From assembly GCF_001420995.1 (NCBI RefSeq), contig NZ_CP012184.1, positions 1,968,501 through 2,032,500 of the forward strand: DNA of 64,000 bases, read 5' to 3'. The DNA is from Pseudonocardia sp. EC080619-01 (GTDB lineage: Bacteria; Actinomycetota; Actinomycetes; Mycobacteriales; Pseudonocardiaceae). The notes beneath the pieces are model-generated. The model made no database searches, had not been told where the DNA came from, and saw only the letters and a list, made by a program, of their open reading frames with translations. Both the position numbers and the translations under genes were made by a program. Every line of letters starts with the position of its first letter. Within the stretch, counting starts at the first letter, position 1. Shown one piece after another: positions 55,457 to 64,000 of the stretch.

Positions 55457-56302
55457 TCAGGTCCCGGTGGGGAGGGTCCGGGCGGTGGACAGGGCTCCGG
55501 CGAGGGTGCGGAAGTCCTCCTCCGGGGCCGATCCCGTCACCAGGACGCGCACCTCCGGCGCTCCCGGCAGCGTCGTGACGCGGAACGGCTCCCCGCCCTC
55601 ACGCTGGTAGGTCTCCCAGGTCAGGCCACCGGCGTCGATCGTGCCCTGGCGCAGCGGGGGTCCCTCCCCGCGCCCGGCGGCACCGGACTCGGTCACGAGC
55701 ACCCCTTCCACCGACGCGTCGGTCTGCACCAGGCTCAGGTAGTCCGCGCCCGGCGTCACGTAGCCGATCCGGACCGCTGTCCCACCGCCCCCGACGGGCC
55801 CCCGGTCCGCCGAGTTCGCGCGGAACGGCACCTCCGGCACCCGCAACGGGAACGCCGAGCCGCGGGCGAAGTCGGCGAGGCGGGCCTCGACGTTCACGGT
55901 GGGCCCGGAGTCGGGGTCCTCGACCGGGCCGGTCGGTGCGAAGGAGCACGAGCCACCCACCGAGAAGATCAGCAGTGCGACGGGGATCAGGATCAGCACG
56001 GCGCCGATGAGGTCCCGCACCGACGTCTCGCCCCGCTCCGGCTTCCGCATCGCGCGCGGCCCCACCCGCGGGGCGGACCGGGTGGACGGCCCGGCGGGCT
56101 CCCGGCCACCGGCGCCCGGACGAGCGGCGGCGCCCGAGGATCCCGCCGCGCCGGACGGCCCGGCCTCGCCCGCCGCGCCGGTGTCGGCGCCGGTGTCGGC
56201 GACCGCGTCGTCCGACCGGCCGGGCGTCGCGGCGTCGTCGGACCGTCCCTGCTCGTCGGCTCCCCCGGACGCGGACGTGCTCGGATCCCGTGGCGAACTC
56301 AC
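55457..56302 (-). CDS. DUF4245 membrane protein
   Basis: A 281-residue protein with a disordered Ala/Ser/Gly-rich N-terminus (about 1-95), one membrane helix (VRDLIGAVLILIPVALLIFSVG, about 101-122) and an outside domain with FARGSAFPLRVPEVPFRANS, IGYVTPGADYLSLVQTD and TIDAGGLTWETYQREG, the DUF4245 pattern. The mycobacterial homologue Rv1100 lies next to glpX and fumC in the same way. GTG 56302 was chosen; the frame to 56764 overlaps the divergent glpX gene. Its role is unknown. Confidence 0.8.
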   Translation of the reverse strand: MSSPRDPSTSASGGADEQGRSDDAATPGRSDDAVADTGADTGAAGEAGPSGAAGSSGAAARPGAGGREPAGPSTRSAPRVGPRAMRKPERGETSVRDLIGAVLILIPVALLIFSVGGSCSFAPTGPVEDPDSGPTVNVEARLADFARGSAFPLRVPEVPFRANSADRGPVGGGGTAVRIGYVTPGADYLSLVQTDASVEGVLVTESGAAGRGEGPPLRQGTIDAGGLTWETYQREGGEPFRVTTLPGAPEVRVLVTGSAPEEDFRTLAGALSTARTLPTGT

Positions 56303-56417
56303 CGGTACATCGTCCCCCAGGCATGGCGTCGGTCGCTCATCACTCCTCCCCCACCCGGTCACGTGCGAGGATCGGAGGCCGCCGGTCCCCTGGCCGGGAC
56401 CGAGCACGCCGCCGTGA

Positions 56418-57479
56418 ATGGAGACGTCAGTGAGCCAGCCCCCCAACCCGACGACGAACCGCCGCCGCGAGGCGCCGGACCGCAACCTCGCGATGGAGCT
56501 GGTCCGCGTCACCGAGGCGGCCTCGATGGCGGCCGGTCGCTGGGTCGGCCGGGGTGACAAGAACGGCGGTGACGGCGCCGCGGTCGACGCCATGCGCCAG
56601 CTCATCTCGTCGGTGTCGATGCGCGGCGTCGTCGTCATCGGCGAGGGCGAGAAGGACGAGGCGCCGATGTTGTTCAACGGCGAGGAGGTCGGGAACGGCG
56701 AGGGCCCGTTCTGCGACGTCGCCGTGGACCCGATCGACGGCACCACCCTGATGAGCAAGGGCATGCCGAACGCCCTCGCGGTGCTCGCCGTCGCCGAGCG
56801 GGACGCGATGTTCGACCCGTCGGCCGTCTTCTACATGGAGAAGATCGCGGTCGGGCCGGAGGCGGCGGATCTGATCGACATCACCGCGCCCGTCGCCGAC
56901 AACATCCGCAAGGTGGCCCGCGCCAAGCACGTCGACGTCGCCGACGTGACGGTCTGTGTCCTCGACCGCCCGCGGCACGAGCAGATCGTCAAGGAGATCC
57001 GCGAGGCCGGGGCCCGGATCCAGTTCATCTCCGACGGCGACGTCGCGGGCGCCATCGCCGCGGCCCGTCCGACATCCGGTGTGGACATGCTCTACGGCGT
57101 CGGCGGCACCCCCGAGGGGATCATCACCGCGGCCGCGCTGAAGTGCATGGGCGGCGAGATCCAGGGCCGGCTGTGGCCGAAGGACGAGGAGGAGCGCAGC
57201 AAGGCGGTCTCCGCCGGGCACGACCTCGACAAGGTCCTGACGACCGCGGAACTGGTCCGCGGCGAGAACGTCTTCTTCTGCGCCACCGGCATCACCGACG
57301 GCCCGCTGCTGCGCGGCGTCCACTACCGCGGTGGCGGCGCGACCACCCAGTCGATCGTGATGCGGTCGAAGTCCGGCACCGTCCGCCTCATCGACGGCTA
57401 CCACCGGCTGACGAAGCTGCGCGAGTTCTCCTCGGTCGACTTCGACGGCGTCGAGGGCGAAGCTCCCCCACTGCCCTGA
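56418..57479 (+). CDS. glpX: fructose-1,6-bisphosphatase class II GlpX
   Basis: A 353-residue GlpX. The metal and substrate motifs [11 protein letters not shown] (about residues 74-84), [10 protein letters not shown] (about 101-110) and GVGGTPEG are intact, as is [13 protein letters not shown]. The lithium-sensitive Mg-dependent phosphatase catalyses the committed step of gluconeogenesis and is the main FBPase in mycobacteria. The start is ATG 56418, or a GTG a few codons on. fumC follows 57 bp downstream on the same strand with its own candidate regulatory site between. Confidence 0.95.
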   Translation: METSVSQPPNPTTNRRREAPDRNLAMELVRVTEAASMAAGRWVGRGDKNGGDGAAVDAMRQLISSVSMRGVVVIGEGEKDEAPMLFNGEEVGNGEGPFCDVAVDPIDGTTLMSKGMPNALAVLAVAERDAMFDPSAVFYMEKIAVGPEAADLIDITAPVADNIRKVARAKHVDVADVTVCVLDRPRHEQIVKEIREAGARIQFISDGDVAGAIAAARPTSGVDMLYGVGGTPEGIITAAALKCMGGEIQGRLWPKDEEERSKAVSAGHDLDKVLTTAELVRGENVFFCATGITDGPLLRGVHYRGGGATTQSIVMRSKSGTVRLIDGYHRLTKLREFSSVDFDGVEGEAPPLP

Positions 57480-57498
57480 TGAGGTGAGCCTCACCTAA
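57480..57498. promoter_or_regulatory. DtxR/IdeR-like palindrome upstream of fumC
   Basis: TGAGGTGAGCCTCACCTAA agrees with the DtxR/IdeR consensus TTAGGTTAGCCTAACCTAA at 16 of 19 positions by my count; its 15-bp core (57482-57496) is a perfect palindrome around one base. It starts one base after the glpX stop and lies 38 bp before the fumC ATG, a place that fits a promoter operator. Confidence 0.6.
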
Positions 57499-57536
57499 GG
57501 GAGCGGGGACCGTCGCGGTGGAGTAGACCTGCGCGT

Positions 57537-58937
57537 ATGAGCTCCGACTACCGCATCGAGCACGACACCATGGGTGAGGTCCGGGTTCCCGCCGAAGCGC
57601 TGTGGCGGGCCCAGACCCAGCGCGCCGTGGAGAACTTCCCGATCTCCGGGCGCGGCCTGGAGCGCGCCCAGATCCGCGCGCTCGGCCTGGTGAAGGCGGC
57701 CGCCGCCCGGGTGAACGGCGAGCTGGGCGTGCTCGACGACGACCGCGCGGCCGCCATCGCCGCGGCCGCCGACGAGGTGGCCGAGGGCCGGCACGACGAC
57801 CACTTCCCGGTGGACGTGTTCCAGACCGGCTCCGGCACCTCGTCGAACATGAACGCGAACGAGGTCATCGCCACGATCGCGAGCCGCGCCGGTACCGACG
57901 TGCACCCGAACGACCACGTCAACGCGTCGCAGTCGTCGAACGACGTCTTCCCGACGACCATCCACCTCGCCGCGACCGAGGCGCTGGCCACCGAGGTCGT
58001 CCCCGCCCTGGAGCACCTCGAGGCGGCGCTGCGCCGCCGTGCGGCGGAGTGGTCCGAGGTCGTGAAGGCCGGCCGCACGCACCTCATGGACGCCGTGCCG
58101 ATCACCCTCGGGCAGGAGGCCGGTGGCTGGGCCAGTCAGGCCGGCTACGGCGCCGACCGGGTGCGGGACGCGCTGCCCCGGCTCGCCGTCCTCCCGATCG
58201 GCGGCACCGCGGTCGGCACCGGGCTGAACGCACCGGACGGGTTCGGCGGCGCCGTCGTCGCGAATCTGCGCGAGGCCACCGGGCTGGACCAGCTGTCCGA
58301 GGCGACCGACCACATCGAGGCGCAGGGCTCCCGGGACGGGCTGGTCGAGGCGTCCGGCGCGCTCCGGACGGTCGCGGTGAGCCTCTACAAGATCGCCAAC
58401 GACCTGCGCTGGCTGTCCTCGGGCCCGCGCACCGGGCTCGCCGAGATCCACCTGCCGGACCTGCAGCCGGGCAGCTCGATCATGCCGGGCAAGGTCAACC
58501 CGGTGATCTGCGAGGCCACGATGATGGTCTGCGCCCAGGTCATGGGCAACGACGCGACCGTCGGCTTCTCCGGCAGCCAGGGCAACCTGGAGCTGAACGT
58601 GATGATGCCGGTGATGGCGCGCAACGTGCTGGAGTCCGCGCGGCTGCTGGCGAACACGTCCCGGCTGCTGGCCGACAAGGTCGTCGACGGCATGGAGGCC
58701 GATCTCGAGCGCACCCGGGAGTACGCCGAGTCGTCGCCGTCGATCGTCACGCCGCTGAACTCGACGATCGGCTACGAGGAGGCGGCGTCGATCGCCAAGC
58801 AGGCGCTGAAGGAGCGGCGGACGATCCGCGAGGTCGTGATCGAGCGCGGTCACGTGGAGTCCGGAAGGCTCACCGAGGACGAGCTCGACCGCGCCCTCGA
58901 CGTGCTGGCGATGACGCGCGGGGAGAAGCGCTCGTAG
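57537..58937 (+). CDS. fumC: class II fumarate hydratase
   Basis: FumC hydrates fumarate to malate in the TCA cycle without an iron-sulphur cluster. The 466-residue protein has [25 protein letters not shown], the catalytic stretch [16 protein letters not shown] and the superfamily signature [11 protein letters not shown] near residue 318. The start is ATG 57537. A DtxR/IdeR-like palindrome precedes it. Being iron-independent, class II fumarase is the form expected when iron is scarce; regulation by an iron repressor would make sense but is not shown. Confidence 0.95.
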   Translation: MSSDYRIEHDTMGEVRVPAEALWRAQTQRAVENFPISGRGLERAQIRALGLVKAAAARVNGELGVLDDDRAAAIAAAADEVAEGRHDDHFPVDVFQTGSGTSSNMNANEVIATIASRAGTDVHPNDHVNASQSSNDVFPTTIHLAATEALATEVVPALEHLEAALRRRAAEWSEVVKAGRTHLMDAVPITLGQEAGGWASQAGYGADRVRDALPRLAVLPIGGTAVGTGLNAPDGFGGAVVANLREATGLDQLSEATDHIEAQGSRDGLVEASGALRTVAVSLYKIANDLRWLSSGPRTGLAEIHLPDLQPGSSIMPGKVNPVICEATMMVCAQVMGNDATVGFSGSQGNLELNVMMPVMARNVLESARLLANTSRLLADKVVDGMEADLERTREYAESSPSIVTPLNSTIGYEEAASIAKQALKERRTIREVVIERGHVESGRLTEDELDRALDVLAMTRGEKRS

Positions 58938-59077
58938 GTCTCCGACTGCGGACCGCGACCGCTCCGTCGCTGCAGGTCAAGCCATCTCCTGTTCACCTCG
59001 TGGCCCCCGTTCGGTCCACTTCCTCGTGACACGGTGTGGCTGATTGCCGATCATCACCATCCGAACGGATCAGCCGC

Positions 59078-60484
59078 ATGCCCGACCAGCGCTTCGCGTA
59101 CGAGCCCGTGCACGACCTGCGCAGTGGACGCTTCGCGGGCGTGGAGATCGTGCCGCGGCGTGTCCACGACGCCGTCGCCGTGCAGGCCAGGGACCGCGGG
59201 TGGGGTGCCCGGCAGATCGCCGAGCTGGACGCGAGCACCGTCGTCTCGGCGGTGACGTCGGCCCGCGCGGCCGACGGCGTCGTCCCGCTCCAGGTCGACG
59301 TCGCCGCCGACACGGTGCTCTACGCGCGGGACCGGCTGCGGGCCGTGCTCACCGTCGGCGCGACGTCGGTCGGCGCGGTCGCCCCGCTGCTGGAGATCGG
59401 CCCGCCGATCGCGGCGGCCGCCCCGGCCGAGGTGCTGGTGCCCGCACTCGCGGAGCTGCGCCGGTGGGGGTTCCGGATCGGGCTCGACGGCTGCGGACGG
59501 GCGTTCGGGCCCGAGCTCGTCGCGGCCGTCCGCCCGGACGTCGTGAAGCTGGAGCCGGAGCTCGCCGACGGCGTCCTGGACGCCGGCACCGGGGCGGCCG
59601 TGCGCGCCGTACTGGAGGTCGCGCGGGCGGTCGGGGTGCCGGTGGCCGCGACCGGCGTCCGGGACCCGGACCGGCTGACGGGGCTGTACGCGACCGGGGT
59701 GTCCGTCGCGCAGGGACCGCTGCTGGGTGGGGCCAGGCCCGAGCCCACGGCGGATCCGGCGACGCTGCCCGAGCTGCTGGCGTTGCTGCGTGCCGCACCG
59801 GGCGGTGCGGCGGTGCGGACGACCGGTCCGGCCACCGTGGGTCCGGCCGCACCCGGCCCGGCCGGACCCGCCCCCGCGGGCCCGCCGGTCCGGGGACTGG
59901 CCGCGCCCGCCGTCACGGTCGGCGCGGACGTCACCGGCGACGTCGCCCGCGAGACGATGCGCGAGCACCCGGACTCGGCGGGCGTCGTGCTGGTCGATGC
60001 GGCCCGGCGACCGGTCGGCTATCTCGACCGCAGCCGGTTCCTGCTGAGCATGACCGGCAAGTTCGGGCACGCGCTGTGGGCCGACAAGCCCGCGCGGGAG
60101 CTGGCCGACCCGCCGCGCACGGTCGACGAACGCACCCCGCTGTCCCGCGCGCTGGAGCTCAGCCTGTCCGGCGACCCCGCCCGCGCCTACGACGACCTGG
60201 TCGTCGTCGCGCCGGACGGGTCCTGCCGCGGGACGGTGACGGTGGCGGAGCTGTGGCGGCAGGCGATCCTGCCGGGCGCCGCCGACCGGCCCGGTCCCCG
60301 GTCGCAGGCCGCGGTGTCGGGTCCGCACCCCGTACCGGCGGCCGCGGCGTCCGGGGCGCATCCGGTGCGGGCCGACGCGGGTCGCCGTCCGGTCCACGGG
60401 CCGTCGGGCCGCCCGCCGATGAGCGCACCGGCCGCGCGGCACGGCCCGGGTCCCGGGGACGGACGCACGGCACGCAGCGCCTGA
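59078..60484 (+). CDS. degenerate EAL domain protein with C-terminal CBS-like pair
   Basis: A 468-residue protein. Residues 1-235 follow the EAL phosphodiesterase fold (FAYEPVHDLRSGRFAGVEIV at the start, LLEIGPPIAAA, GLDGCGRAFGPELVAA, VVKLEPELADG, VAATGVRDPDRL, VAQGPLLGG), but the EAL signature reads EIV and the second conserved acidic pair (D-D and the E of AEGVE) is altered, so c-di-GMP hydrolysis is unlikely. A Pro/Ala-rich linker (about 255-295) leads to a CBS-like region (about 295-405, VTGDVARETMREHPDSAGVV...). The tail is disordered. A c-di-GMP or nucleotide receptor role is plausible. ATG 59078. Confidence 0.72.
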   Translation: MPDQRFAYEPVHDLRSGRFAGVEIVPRRVHDAVAVQARDRGWGARQIAELDASTVVSAVTSARAADGVVPLQVDVAADTVLYARDRLRAVLTVGATSVGAVAPLLEIGPPIAAAAPAEVLVPALAELRRWGFRIGLDGCGRAFGPELVAAVRPDVVKLEPELADGVLDAGTGAAVRAVLEVARAVGVPVAATGVRDPDRLTGLYATGVSVAQGPLLGGARPEPTADPATLPELLALLRAAPGGAAVRTTGPATVGPAAPGPAGPAPAGPPVRGLAAPAVTVGADVTGDVARETMREHPDSAGVVLVDAARRPVGYLDRSRFLLSMTGKFGHALWADKPARELADPPRTVDERTPLSRALELSLSGDPARAYDDLVVVAPDGSCRGTVTVAELWRQAILPGAADRPGPRSQAAVSGPHPVPAAAASGAHPVRADAGRRPVHGPSGRPPMSAPAARHGPGPGDGRTARSA

Positions 60485-60578
60485 GCCATACCTGACCGGC
60501 CCGTGTCCGGGGACGGCGACGGGTCCGGGCCCGGCTCGACGCCGCGCGACTGTCGGTGGTCGCTGCTTTCATGAGTTC

Positions 60579-62108
60579 GTGCTGTTCCACGACGTCGTCG
60601 CCACCTCCGCCGCGGTCGGGGCGACCCGCGCCCGCACGGAGAAGACCGCCGCGCTGGCCGGGCTGCTGCGCGCGGCCGGGCCCGGTGAGGTGCTGCCCGT
60701 CGTCGCGTGGCTGTCCGGGGTGCCGCGGCAGGGCCGGATCGGGACCGGCTGGCGGACCCTCTCGGCGGTCGACGTCCCGGCGGCCGCGGAGCCCGCACTC
60801 GACGTCGGGACCGTCGACACGCTGCTCGACGAGCTGGCCGGTACCGCGGGCGAGGGCTCCGCGCAGCGCCGCCGCGACCTCCTGGCGGAGCTGTACGGCG
60901 CCGCCACCGCCGACGAGCAACGTTTCCTGCACCGGCTGCTCACCGGCGAGCTGCGGCAGGGCGCGCTCGAGGGTCTGATGGTCGACGCGGTGGCGGCCGC
61001 CTCCGGCGCGGGGCAGGCGGCCGTCCGGCGCGCGTTCATGCTCTCCGGCCGGCTCCCGGAGACCGCGGCGACCGCGCTCGACGGCGGCGAGACGGCACTC
61101 GCCGCGGTCGGTCTGGAGGTCGGGCGCCCGGTCCGGCCGATGCTGGCCTCCCCCGGCGACTCGCTCGACGCCGCGCTGACCTCGCTCGGCGCCGACGTCG
61201 TCGTCGAGCACAAGCTCGACGGCGCCCGGATCCAGGTCCACCGGCGCGGCGACGAGGTCCGCGTCTGGACGCGCACCCTGCGCGAGATCACCGCGGGGGT
61301 GCCCGAGCTCGTGGATCTGGCCCGCGGGCTGCCCTGCGACACCGCGGTGCTCGACGGGGAGACCCTCGCCCTCGACGACGACGGCCGTCCCCGCCCCTTC
61401 CAGGACACGATGAGCCGGTTCGGGTCCGACACCGACGACGAGGGCGTGATGCTCAGCCCGTTCTTCTTCGACCTGCTGCATCTCGACGGCCGGGACCTCG
61501 TCGACGAGCCCCTGGAGACCCGGCTCGACGCGCTCGCCGGGCTGCTCGCCGCCGACCGGCACGCGTCGCTGCGGATGCCGGGGGCACGGCGGCCGTCGGC
61601 GGAGGAGGCCGCGGCCGTGCTCGACGGGGCGCTCGGCGCAGGGCACGAAGGTGTCGTCGTGAAGGACCTCGCGACGCCGTACGCGGCGGGCCGGCGCGGG
61701 AAGGCCTGGCAGAAGGTCAAGCCGGTGCACACGCTCGATCTCGTCGTGCTCAGCGCGGAGTGGGGTTACGGCAGGCGCACCGGGTCGCTGTCGAACATCC
61801 ACCTCGGGGCCCGCGACCCCGGTGGCGACGAGCCCGTGATGGTCGGCAAGACGTTCAAGGGGATGACCGACGAGCTGCTGGCCTGGCAGACCACGACGTT
61901 CCCCGGGTACACGCGCGCCGAGGAGCCCGGCGTGGTGTACCTGCGTCCCGAGCTGGTCGTGGAGATCGCGCTGGACGGTGCGCAGCGCAGCACCCGCTAT
62001 CCCGGCGGGGTGGCGCTGCGGTTCGCGCGGGTCCTGCGCTACCGGCCCGACAAGACCCCGGAGGAGGCGGACACCCTCGACGCGGTGCGGGCGCTGCTGT
62101 CGGGCTGA
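60579..62108 (+). CDS. ligB: ATP-dependent DNA ligase (LigB type)
   Basis: A 509-residue ligase. Nucleotidyltransferase motif I is EHKLDGARIQVHR with the adenylated Lys near residue 212; motif III LDGETLALDDDGRP, motif IIIa SPFFFDLLHLDG, motif IV GHEGVVVKDLATPY and motif V KAWQKVKPVHTLD follow, and the OB fold has VMVGKTFKGMTDELL. An N-terminal helical domain (1-175) resembles archaeal and mycobacterial LigB ligases. No Ku or polymerase domain is attached. It seals nicks alongside the NAD-dependent LigA. The start is GTG 60579. Confidence 0.92.
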   Translation: MLFHDVVATSAAVGATRARTEKTAALAGLLRAAGPGEVLPVVAWLSGVPRQGRIGTGWRTLSAVDVPAAAEPALDVGTVDTLLDELAGTAGEGSAQRRRDLLAELYGAATADEQRFLHRLLTGELRQGALEGLMVDAVAAASGAGQAAVRRAFMLSGRLPETAATALDGGETALAAVGLEVGRPVRPMLASPGDSLDAALTSLGADVVVEHKLDGARIQVHRRGDEVRVWTRTLREITAGVPELVDLARGLPCDTAVLDGETLALDDDGRPRPFQDTMSRFGSDTDDEGVMLSPFFFDLLHLDGRDLVDEPLETRLDALAGLLAADRHASLRMPGARRPSAEEAAAVLDGALGAGHEGVVVKDLATPYAAGRRGKAWQKVKPVHTLDLVVLSAEWGYGRRTGSLSNIHLGARDPGGDEPVMVGKTFKGMTDELLAWQTTTFPGYTRAEEPGVVYLRPELVVEIALDGAQRSTRYPGGVALRFARVLRYRPDKTPEEADTLDAVRALLSG

Positions 62109-62109
62109 G

Positions 62110-62859
62110 TCACCACACGGCCGCCACCGGAGCCGGGAGCGCGCCCTCCGGGCGGCCGTCGCCGGCGGTGCGGGCGGCGGGCGGCACCGGGCCCGCGTGC
62201 GTGCGCAGCACCCCGGCGGCGAGCACCCCGCCACCGGGGGCGGCGACGGTCCGCTCGATGCCGAGCAGTGGTGTCGCGGGTGCGACGCCGAGCAGGCCCG
62301 CGGTGTCCGGGTCCGCGGGCACCGGCCCCGAACGGGTCCGGACGACACCGGGGTCCAGGCGGGCGTCGGCCAGCAGCCGGTCGAACGGTCCCGTGTCGGG
62401 CACGGCGAGCAGCTCGGCGGCGGCGGGCGTCGCGACGTAGTGGGTCTCGAGCACCGTGCCGCCGCCGGCGGTGCCGGCCACGCACTCGGTGCGCAGCACC
62501 GGGCTGCCCGGCGGTACCCCGAGCCAGCCGGCGAGCACGTCGGGTGCGGTGATCCCGGCACGGCCGAGCCAGCGCGGCGGCCGGTGCGGGTCGGTGACCA
62601 CGTCGTGCCCACCCCGGTAGTCGGGGGTCGCGACGATCCGGTGCGCGGCCGGACCCGGCCGCAACAGACCCTCGTCGGAGAGCAGTGCGAGCGCGGCCCG
62701 CACCACCGAGCGGGACACCCCGAAGGCGACCATCAGCTCGTCCTCCCGGGGCAGGAGGCCGGCGGCCCGGGGCCGGCCCGCGACGGCGATCCGCAACAGG
62801 TCCCGCACCCGGCGCGCGTCCGCGGCACGCACCTGCGGGATCGGCGACGGCACCGGCAT
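62110..62859 (-). CDS. GntR-family transcriptional regulator
   Basis: A 249-residue regulator with the GntR winged-helix core RAAGLLPREDELMVAFGVSR then SVVRAALALLSDEGLLRPGP (about residues 33-75). The C-terminal domain (about 95-249) looks like a UTRA-type ligand fold (VLAGWLGVPPGSPVLRTECV, THYVATPAAAELL). ATG 62859 is used; GTG 62868 is also possible. It is divergent from guaB1 (112 bp between starts) and its stop lies 1 bp past the ligB stop. It might act on guaB1 or on a distant operon. Confidence 0.8.
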   Translation of the reverse strand: MPVPSPIPQVRAADARRVRDLLRIAVAGRPRAAGLLPREDELMVAFGVSRSVVRAALALLSDEGLLRPGPAAHRIVATPDYRGGHDVVTDPHRPPRWLGRAGITAPDVLAGWLGVPPGSPVLRTECVAGTAGGGTVLETHYVATPAAAELLAVPDTGPFDRLLADARLDPGVVRTRSGPVPADPDTAGLLGVAPATPLLGIERTVAAPGGGVLAAGVLRTHAGPVPPAARTAGDGRPEGALPAPVAAVW

Positions 62860-62919
62860 GTACTCCACGGTAGGGAGGACGGGTTGCCCGAGGGTTCCGC
62901 GAACGTGACGTGCGGGTGA

Positions 62920-64000
<1,081 letters not shown>

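Overview
The window is very high in G+C, uses GTG (and one TTG) starts freely, and carries mycothiol synthesis (mshB), an LpqW-type lipoprotein, GuaB1, a lipid-droplet-associated protein and a seven-iron FdxC-type ferredoxin. Together with gene blocks in the order known from mycobacteria (LOG/dapE/dapD; fdx/dapC; mshB plus its small membrane partner; typA/lpqW; ychF/ispH/lipid-droplet protein/xseA/xseB; DUF4245/glpX/fumC) this points to an actinobacterium of the Pseudonocardiales, most likely Pseudonocardia or a close relative. That assignment is inference from gene content; no rRNA or tRNA gene was found.

Layout. 1-7.7 kb is mainly diaminopimelate/lysine supply: a LOG protein (cut by the left edge), dapE, an XRE regulator, dapD, a frameshifted CHAD gene, a CynX-like exporter, and the overlapping fdxA-dapC pair. 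7.8-22.5 kb holds an N-acetyltransferase carrying an in-frame dispersed repeat, two unassigned genes, mshB, tsaD, a complete dipeptide/oligopeptide ABC importer (15 bp-stem hairpin between the binding-protein gene and the permeases), an LpqW-like lipoprotein, typA, and a 49-residue cysteine-rich gene behind a DtxR/IdeR-like palindrome. 22.7-32.1 kb holds a solitary AbiEi/DUF559-type protein, a START-Nudix fusion, an ABC exporter pair, a pterin dehydratase, a nitrilase-family hydrolase, and a class I DAHP synthase gene preceded by a leader peptide with five consecutive aromatic codons; then mscL and small genes. 32.1-47 kb holds a repeat-rich secreted protein, MarR/LysE, an S9 peptidase, a PIN toxin with a doubtful antitoxin, a dienelactone hydrolase, a seven-repeat RCC1-like protein, ychF, a two-component system, a Ser/Gly-rich secreted protein, an Ada-AlkA fusion with ogt, and three tandem secreted paralogues. 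47.1-64 kb holds rmuC, a DUF6542-like gene, an L,D-transpeptidase, ispH, the lipid-droplet protein, xseA-xseB, a second AbiEi/DUF559-type gene flanked by palindromic 19-bp repeat modules, a DUF4245 gene, glpX, fumC (behind a second IdeR-like palindrome), a degenerate EAL-CBS protein, an ATP-dependent DNA ligase, a GntR regulator and guaB1 (cut by the right edge).

Most genes are core metabolism, cell envelope and DNA repair. The parts least explained by standard annotation are the two dispersed repeat families (a TTTGCTCTGC family in three pairs, and a TTCGCACGGG family in three modules around one gene), the attenuator-like leader of the DAHP synthase gene, the two candidate iron boxes, and several secreted proteins of unknown role. 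No insertion sequence, prophage or CRISPR array was seen.
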